From contig JAJFBJ010000096.1 in NCBI GenBank assembly GCA_020697375.1, positions 1-21,168 of the forward strand: DNA of 21,168 nucleotides, given 5' to 3'. This document shows positions 16,568 to 21,168 of this stretch, piece after piece; position 1 is the stretch's first letter; each line of letters begins with the position of its first letter. The translations under genes and the position numbers were made by a program. The notes under the pieces were generated by a model, which worked only from the letters and a program-made list of their open reading frames with translations, was not told where the DNA came from and searched no databases. Origin of the DNA: Nitrospira sp. (lineage in GTDB: Bacteria; Nitrospirota; Nitrospiria; Nitrospirales; Nitrospiraceae).

Positions 16568-16594
16568 GCGGGGAGGGACGTAGATCCTCCCCGC
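16568..16594 (+). terminator. Strong GC hairpin between the membrane protein and truncated SRPBCC genes
   Basis: GCGGGGAGG (16568-16576) and CCTCCCCGC (16586-16594) form a perfect 9-bp stem with a 9-nt loop, 27 nt after the membrane-protein stop. There is no T run after it, so it may stabilise or pause transcripts rather than terminate alone. Confidence 0.45.
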
Positions 16595-16623
16595 GATCGT
16601 CCATGGGAAAGGAGCCGGGCAAC

Positions 16624-16962
16624 ATGCCGACCAATACAGTCCGCGTTCACAGCGTCCTTCGCGCAACACCTGAACGCCTGTACCGGGCATTCCTCGATGC
16701 GGATGCGATGGCGAAATGGCTGCCGCCGAACGGGTTCACCGGGAAAGTGCATCAGATGGACGCCAAGGTGGGCGGCGCCTACAAGATGTCGTTTACCAAT
16801 TTCACCACCGGTCAGAGTCATTCATTCGGCGGGAAATATCTCGAACTGGTGCCTCACGAACGCATCCGCTACACGGGCAAATTCGACGATCCGAACCTCC
16901 CGGGAGAAACCGCCAAGAATCTTTTCACCTGCGGCCTAGTCTGCAGACTTCTGAAGAAATAG
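16624..16962 (+). CDS. AHSA1/SRPBCC protein, C-terminally truncated
   Basis: This codes for 112 residues from the ATG at 16624 (AAAGGAG 9 nt upstream); the family usually has about 150. The first 95 residues match the family well: VHSVLRATPERLYRAFLDAD, then MAKWLPPNGF, then GGKYLELVPHERIRYTGKFD and DPNLPGE. After GE the last 17 residues (TAKNLFTCGLVCRLLKK) do not resemble the expected strand and final helix containing CYLGWQESL. The gene probably lost its 3' third by deletion or recombination, and the product may not fold. It is the second SRPBCC gene in the window. Confidence 0.78.
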   Translation: MPTNTVRVHSVLRATPERLYRAFLDADAMAKWLPPNGFTGKVHQMDAKVGGAYKMSFTNFTTGQSHSFGGKYLELVPHERIRYTGKFDDPNLPGETAKNLFTCGLVCRLLKK

Positions 16963-16984
16963 GCCCTTCCGTCGGCTTCACCAG

Positions 16985-17926
16985 TTAGAATTCCCGCAAC
17001 AGTCGCCCCGCGCCGCCCAACGGACTATCAAATCCGTTTTCCCGTAACGCATACCAAAAAGTCACTGCGTTGATTCCCAATATTGGAATTCCAAGGACTG
17101 GTTCCAACTTTTCGCTCACGTCGAGCAAGCTCATGTTCGTGCCGCACTGCACGACGGCATCCAGTCGATGTTCGTCCTTCGCCAGCAATTCCACAATGGC
17201 CTTCTCCTTGGCCCAGTCTGGAACATGCGCGATATGCAGCGCGTGGGCGCAAGAAAAGCCGACGCTGGATACCACCTCAAATCCCAAATCGGTGAACATC
17301 TGAGTGGCGAACTCATTCCCCTTCTTATCAAACGGAGTCAGGATCCCAATGCGCTTCGCGTCGTACTTGGTAAGGGCGGCTTGTATCGCATCATGCCAGG
17401 TTGCCCAGGAGAGACCAGAATAGGCCTCGATGTCGGCCATCGGCGCCCGGATCTGTTGAATGCCCCCGATGATGTGTTCCAGACTCATACCCATGATCAT
17501 GTACTGTGGTTCTGCCAGTAATGCCACATCAACCGCCGTCCGCAAGCCGCCCAAGAACTGTTTCCTGTATTCCATCAAGTCCGTTTCCGTCTGCAGTCGC
17601 GGCGTCGGCGTCAGGACATTGGTCGTATGGAGCCCGACCCCTCGTAATGCCGAGGGTTCCTGGTTCTTGAGCACAATGCTCCACAGGTCGTGCTCCATGC
17701 TGGTGTTTGTCGCCGGAATCAGCAGCCCGAACTTCCGGCGAAAGCTTCGGACGTCGGGATAGCCCCGGGACCCATCGATGGCGCCGAAGCGTTCGGAAGG
17801 CTCTCCGTTGTGAATCACCCCTGGTGGCGCCAGAGCGGGCATCGGCGGACGGTTGACATCGGGAATCGTGAACGATCGTCCGGACAGCTTACCGGTGAGA
17901 ATCCCGATGCCCTCGGTCGGCTCCAT
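16985..17926 (-). CDS. Asp/Glu racemase superfamily enzyme (AMDase/maleate isomerase-like)
   Basis: This codes for 313 residues. From about residue 65 the sequence fits the arylmalonate decarboxylase/maleate isomerase branch: FGLLIPATNTSMEHDLW, then YMIMGMSLEHIIGG, RIGILTPFDKKGNEF and DAVVQCGTNMSLLDV. The second catalytic position is Cys 261. The first, usually Cys, reads M-S here, so a two-Cys racemase or isomerase mechanism is unlikely; AMDase-like decarboxylation with a single Cys remains possible. The first 60 residues (Pro-rich) are extra to the family, and the ATG at 17926 has a weak ribosome site, so a later start is possible. The substrate is unknown. Confidence 0.82.
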   Translation of the reverse strand: MEPTEGIGILTGKLSGRSFTIPDVNRPPMPALAPPGVIHNGEPSERFGAIDGSRGYPDVRSFRRKFGLLIPATNTSMEHDLWSIVLKNQEPSALRGVGLHTTNVLTPTPRLQTETDLMEYRKQFLGGLRTAVDVALLAEPQYMIMGMSLEHIIGGIQQIRAPMADIEAYSGLSWATWHDAIQAALTKYDAKRIGILTPFDKKGNEFATQMFTDLGFEVVSSVGFSCAHALHIAHVPDWAKEKAIVELLAKDEHRLDAVVQCGTNMSLLDVSEKLEPVLGIPILGINAVTFWYALRENGFDSPLGGAGRLLREF

Positions 17927-18077
17927 TTGACGGGTCAGTCATGTACAGCACTCCACCTGTTCACGTCATGTCTTCTTTCGAAGGAGAACCGCTTCCAGGC
18001 AGGAGCGCAGGAAATGCTTCCTGCACACGGATTCCCGGCAGCAGCATGCTCGATGGCTCGTCGTTACGCAGCGCACG

Positions 18078-18293
18078 TCAGGCGATCGGCCGGCGGGACT
18101 GCTCGGCCTTCCAGTCATCCGTCAAGACCCCTGCATACCCCCAGTTCTCTTCGGCGATCTCTTGAATGACGACGTGCGTGTGCTCGGGATTCTTCCCAAG
18201 GATGCGGACGAGCGACGCCGTCACATCCTTGACGAGTTTCGCCTTCTGGGCTCGGGTGGCGCCTGTGGTGATTTGGATATTTACATAGGGCAT
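18078..18293 (-). CDS. 4-Oxalocrotonate tautomerase-like protein
   Basis: This codes for 71 residues from the ATG at 18293, with AAAGGGA upstream. It starts MPYVNIQITTG; Pro 2 becomes the N-terminal catalytic base after Met removal. The body (ARAQKAKLVKDVTASL-like helix, then HTHVVIQEIAEENWGYAG) matches the family length and fold of about 62-75 residues. Such enzymes tautomerise or dehalogenate small enol or keto acids and work as hexamers. It lies between the racemase-like gene and pyruvate kinase on the same strand; no degradation pathway is visible next to it. Confidence 0.88.
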   Translation of the reverse strand: MPYVNIQITTGATRAQKAKLVKDVTASLVRILGKNPEHTHVVIQEIAEENWGYAGVLTDDWKAEQSRRPIA

Positions 18294-18491
18294 GAGAAAT
18301 CCCTTTCGCCAGGGTGAATCGCCTGTAGGTAAGAGTGAGAGCATCCTACTTCTGTCGGTCGCTTTGGTCCATTGGTTGGTGCGGGATGCGGTTGGAGAGG
18401 AAGGCGTCGGGTAATGTGATTCTAGAACCTGCCCTCGCTTTCTGCGCTGACGCCTATTCTTATCCTGAAATTGCGGCGATCTCTTTGTCCC

Positions 18492-19919
18492 TTAGAATGC
18501 GTCGGGCGGGATGTCGTCCGAGGGGACGTCACGAATCTGAATCGAGTCGACCCGTTGCCGGGCCAGGACGTCCGAGATGATCACGACCTTGTCTCCAGCT
18601 TGAAACGCTTCACGTTCCTTGAGAATCCGGAATGCCGTTTGCAGAGTCCTTTCGGGGTCCGAACTGAAATCGATTTTGAAGGGAAAGACCGCGCGGTTGA
18701 GCATCATGGTCCGTCGCGGTTGGCTCATGTTGGTAAAGGCGTAGATGTTGGTTGAGAAAGGACGGCAGTTTGCGACGAGGTCGGCCATGAGTCCCCGCCT
18801 GGTGATCACGACGATGCCCTTGGCCTTGACCCCCTCGGCGAGCTGAACTGCCGCCGCCGCCAGTTGCTGCTTATTTCCCGCATTGCGCAGGTGTTTCGCA
18901 AACTGCAATCCGGGGATCGTTTCGGATTTCCGGGCAATCCTGCGGAGGAATTCGACGCACCTCACCGGATACTTCCCCACCGTGGTTTCCCCGGACAGCA
19001 TGACGGCATCGGCTTCTTCGTAGATCGCGTTGGCAACGTCGGTGACCTCGGCGCGGGTGGGATGCGGATGGTGGATCATGGACTCGAGGAGATGGGTCGC
19101 CACGATCACGCGTTTTCCGTACTCGGCGCAGAGCCGCACGATCGTCCGCTGGACATTCGGCAGATCCTCCAGGTTGATTTCCACGCCAAGGTCTCCACGC
19201 GCGACCATAATGCCGTCCGATTCTTGGATGATGGCTTCCAGGTTCCGGACCCCTTCCTGGTCCTCGATCTTCGAGACGATCTTCACCCTCCCGACCTTGT
19301 CGCCCATGAGCGCCTTGAGTTGCCGGATATCCCCGGCCTCGCGCACGAACGACAGAGCGATGAAATCCACATCCCGTTCCAGGCCGAACAGGATATCCTT
19401 GCTGTCCTTTGGCGTGATCGCCGGGAGATTGACACGGACGCCCGGGAGATTCACGTGGCGCTTGCTCTTCAAGAGCCCACCGTCCAAGACACGGCAACGC
19501 ATGCTGCGCTCTTGCTTCTCCAGCACCTCGAAATTGATCAGCCCGTTGTCCACGGTGATCCTGTCCCCCACGTCGACCGCCTCAAGCAAATCCGCATAGT
19601 TGATCTGGATGGAACTTTCTTCCACGTCCATGGGTCCGCGCGTCGTGACGGACACGATGTCGCCCTGCCGCAGATTAAGCTCGTTGGAGAGGTCCCCGGT
19701 GCGGATTTCAGGGCCTTGTGTGTCCAGAAGGATAGGGATGGGAAACTTCACTTTCCGGTTGAGTGTCTTGATGTGTTGGACGACCTTGGCGTGAGACTCG
19801 TGGTCGCCGTGGGACATGTTCAGACGGGCGATGCTCATGCCGGCCTCGTACAGCTTCTGCAGCATCTCGTAAGAGTCAGTGGCCGGGCCGATCGTGCAGA
19901 TGATGCGGGTCTTTTGCAT
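18492..19919 (-). CDS. pyk: Pyruvate kinase
   Basis: This codes for 475 residues starting MQKTRIICTIGPAT at 19919, matching the usual start of the enzyme; a 32-residue longer frame is rejected. It catalyses phosphoenolpyruvate + ADP to pyruvate + ATP in the cytoplasm. Visible hallmarks are ARLNMSHGDHE (31-41), LLDTQGPEIRTG (64-75), the active-site signature IVSKIEDQEGV with Lys 217 and Glu 219, MVARGDLGVE (Asp 243), the HLLESMIHHPHPTRAEVTDVANAI region and MLSGETTVGKYP. The usual TQMLESM is THLLESM here. A C-terminal allosteric domain of about 120 residues is present. Confidence 0.95.
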   Translation of the reverse strand: MQKTRIICTIGPATDSYEMLQKLYEAGMSIARLNMSHGDHESHAKVVQHIKTLNRKVKFPIPILLDTQGPEIRTGDLSNELNLRQGDIVSVTTRGPMDVEESSIQINYADLLEAVDVGDRITVDNGLINFEVLEKQERSMRCRVLDGGLLKSKRHVNLPGVRVNLPAITPKDSKDILFGLERDVDFIALSFVREAGDIRQLKALMGDKVGRVKIVSKIEDQEGVRNLEAIIQESDGIMVARGDLGVEINLEDLPNVQRTIVRLCAEYGKRVIVATHLLESMIHHPHPTRAEVTDVANAIYEEADAVMLSGETTVGKYPVRCVEFLRRIARKSETIPGLQFAKHLRNAGNKQQLAAAAVQLAEGVKAKGIVVITRRGLMADLVANCRPFSTNIYAFTNMSQPRRTMMLNRAVFPFKIDFSSDPERTLQTAFRILKEREAFQAGDKVVIISDVLARQRVDSIQIRDVPSDDIPPDAF

Positions 19920-20191
19920 GTAGATCCCTGGGCAGTGACCGATCCCCGCGAATTGAGGTGTAATCGACAGACCTGATGACGAATTCGCGAGGGGTACGGG
20001 AAGAACCGGGGCCATTCTACTGATTATCGTAAGCCTCGTCTATCGTGGCGCAAGGGGCGGCCGCGACCCCTGTCTCGTGAAGCGTGGTTCGCGATCCTGG
20101 GCGATCGCCGCTCGCAAAAGACGAGCCATAATCGACGCGTGACGCATTCGATCCACCAAGGCGCCTTCTTCACTCGAATCGTTTTGCTCGC

Positions 20192-21168
20192 TTATAACTT
20201 TGTTGCCGAAACAATCGTCCAGCTGCGCACCGTGCGTCGGTACGTTCCAAGTGCGATGGTGAGCGCGATGAGGATCAGAATCGCCGCGACCGCGAACGTG
20301 ACCCGCATACCGGTGGCAACGGCATCAGGACTCGCCGTTGCGATGTCGACCGTCGACGAGGCGGCCGCGAATACAGCGCCCATGACGGATGCGCCGGTGA
20401 TCAGCCCGAGATTGCGGGACAGGTTGAGCAGGCCGGACATGACGCCCCGCTGGTCCGGGCGGATATCCGTCATGGCGGCGGTATTGTTGGCCGTCTGAAA
20501 CAGCGCATAGCCGACTGTGATGAGGATGAGGGGGGCGATGTAGCCATAGATCCCGAGCGTCGCCGGCACCATGGAGAGCATGAAGGCTCCGGCCGCTATT
20601 CCGATGAGCCCAACGATGGTCATGCGTTGGGCGCCAAGGCGGTCCGCAAGGCGACCGGCCGGCACACCAGTCAGCGCGGCGAAGAAAGGGCCGACGGACA
20701 ACACAAGCCCTATAAGAGCCGCGTTGAGCCCGAGGGTACGCGAGAGATAGAACGGTCCGACCACCAGCGTCGCCATCATTACCGTCGAGACGAGGGCGCT
20801 CATGGCCAGGCTCGCACTCAGCAGAGGATTCCGGAACATCGCTAGCCGGATCAACGGTGATTCAGCCCTGGTCTCGGCGAACGCGAAGAGGCCGGCTCCC
20901 AGTACGGCGGCCACCAGCAGCGCCATGTTGCGCGGTCCGAAACTGCCACGTCCGATCGTCATGGCGAGCGTATAGGCTGCGAGCGTCAGAGCAAGCAGCA
21001 GCGTACCCGCATGGTCGAACCCGGCCGGATCAGTCTTCAACGGGTGACTATCGACGGGCAGGTATCGGCGCACGAGAAGAAAAATCAGGAAACCCAGCGG
21101 CAGGTTGACCAAGAAGATTGCCCGCCAGCTGAGTTCGGAGATCAGAATGCCGCCGAGCGATGGGCCGA
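20192..21168 (-). CDS. DHA2-type MFS exporter (5' partial)
   Basis: The frame is open to the window edge; the first visible residues GPSLGGILISELSWRAIFLVNLPLG are the motif C (GPxxGG) and the WRxIFxxNxP segment that close helix 5 and open helix 6 of 14-helix drug:proton exporters of the EmrB/QacA type. Eight or nine more transmembrane helices follow, with a cytoplasmic GRLADRLGAQR motif A repeat. The C-terminus ends YRRTVRSWTIVSATKL. The substrate cannot be told from this part. The start lies beyond 21168. Confidence 0.88.
   Translation of the reverse strand, partial: GPSLGGILISELSWRAIFLVNLPLGFLIFLLVRRYLPVDSHPLKTDPAGFDHAGTLLLALTLAAYTLAMTIGRGSFGPRNMALLVAAVLGAGLFAFAETRAESPLIRLAMFRNPLLSASLAMSALVSTVMMATLVVGPFYLSRTLGLNAALIGLVLSVGPFFAALTGVPAGRLADRLGAQRMTIVGLIGIAAGAFMLSMVPATLGIYGYIAPLILITVGYALFQTANNTAAMTDIRPDQRGVMSGLLNLSRNLGLITGASVMGAVFAAASSTVDIATASPDAVATGMRVTFAVAAILILIALTIALGTYRRTVRSWTIVSATKL

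Noticed and set aside
18864..19976. 370-codon open frame on the plus strand
   Set aside because: It is antisense to pyruvate kinase and reflects codon bias of that gene.

Overview
The window looks like a chromosomal segment of a free-living, moderately high-GC Gram-negative bacterium. A Nitrospira-type (Nitrospirota) genome is my best guess. The support is the mix of a CHASE3-PAS sensor kinase, an NfeD/slipin pair, a long TPR lipoprotein family and short single-domain UPF0016 proteins, plus a dispersed repeat whose sequence feels familiar from that genus. This is inference from gene content, not a database match. Genes are dense and mostly on the minus strand. No rRNA, tRNA, CRISPR array or transposase is visible.

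Layout: 1-723 is the 3' end of a large gene whose C-terminus resembles a polymorphic-toxin tip with a JAB/DUF4329-like H-x-H...S-x2-D motif. It converges on a secreted protein of unknown function (821-1549). A 215-bp MITE-like element (1681-1895) follows; a partial second copy lies 12 kb away (13687-13745). Then come a two-component system (2007-4744), a TPR lipoprotein (5118-6779) and a small secreted or membrane protein (6998-7339). Next is a two-gene operon of a 91-residue protein with a strong ribosome site followed by a radical SAM enzyme (8754 down to 7383), the most system-like unit here. An NfeD-type membrane protease and slipin pair follows (11134 down to 9103); the slipin gene has lost part of its 3' end and shifted frame. 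A CNNM/HlyC-type membrane protein, a KTSC-like small protein, a UPF0016/GDT1 transporter, an AHSA1/SRPBCC protein and a DUF3558-like secreted protein complete the minus-strand block.

At 14305 the strand switches to plus. A sigma70-like promoter drives a Phd/YefM-type antitoxin and zeta-like kinase toxin, overlapping by ATGA (14355-15397). A four-helix membrane protein and an apparently truncated SRPBCC gene follow. The right end carries an Asp/Glu-racemase-superfamily enzyme, a 4-oxalocrotonate tautomerase-like protein, pyruvate kinase and the 3' part of a DHA2-type MFS exporter, all on the minus strand.

The candidates for new biology are the small-protein/radical SAM pair, the toxin-like C-terminus at the left edge, the Phd-zeta pairing and the inverted-repeat element. 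The slipin deletion and the truncated SRPBCC gene indicate gene decay.
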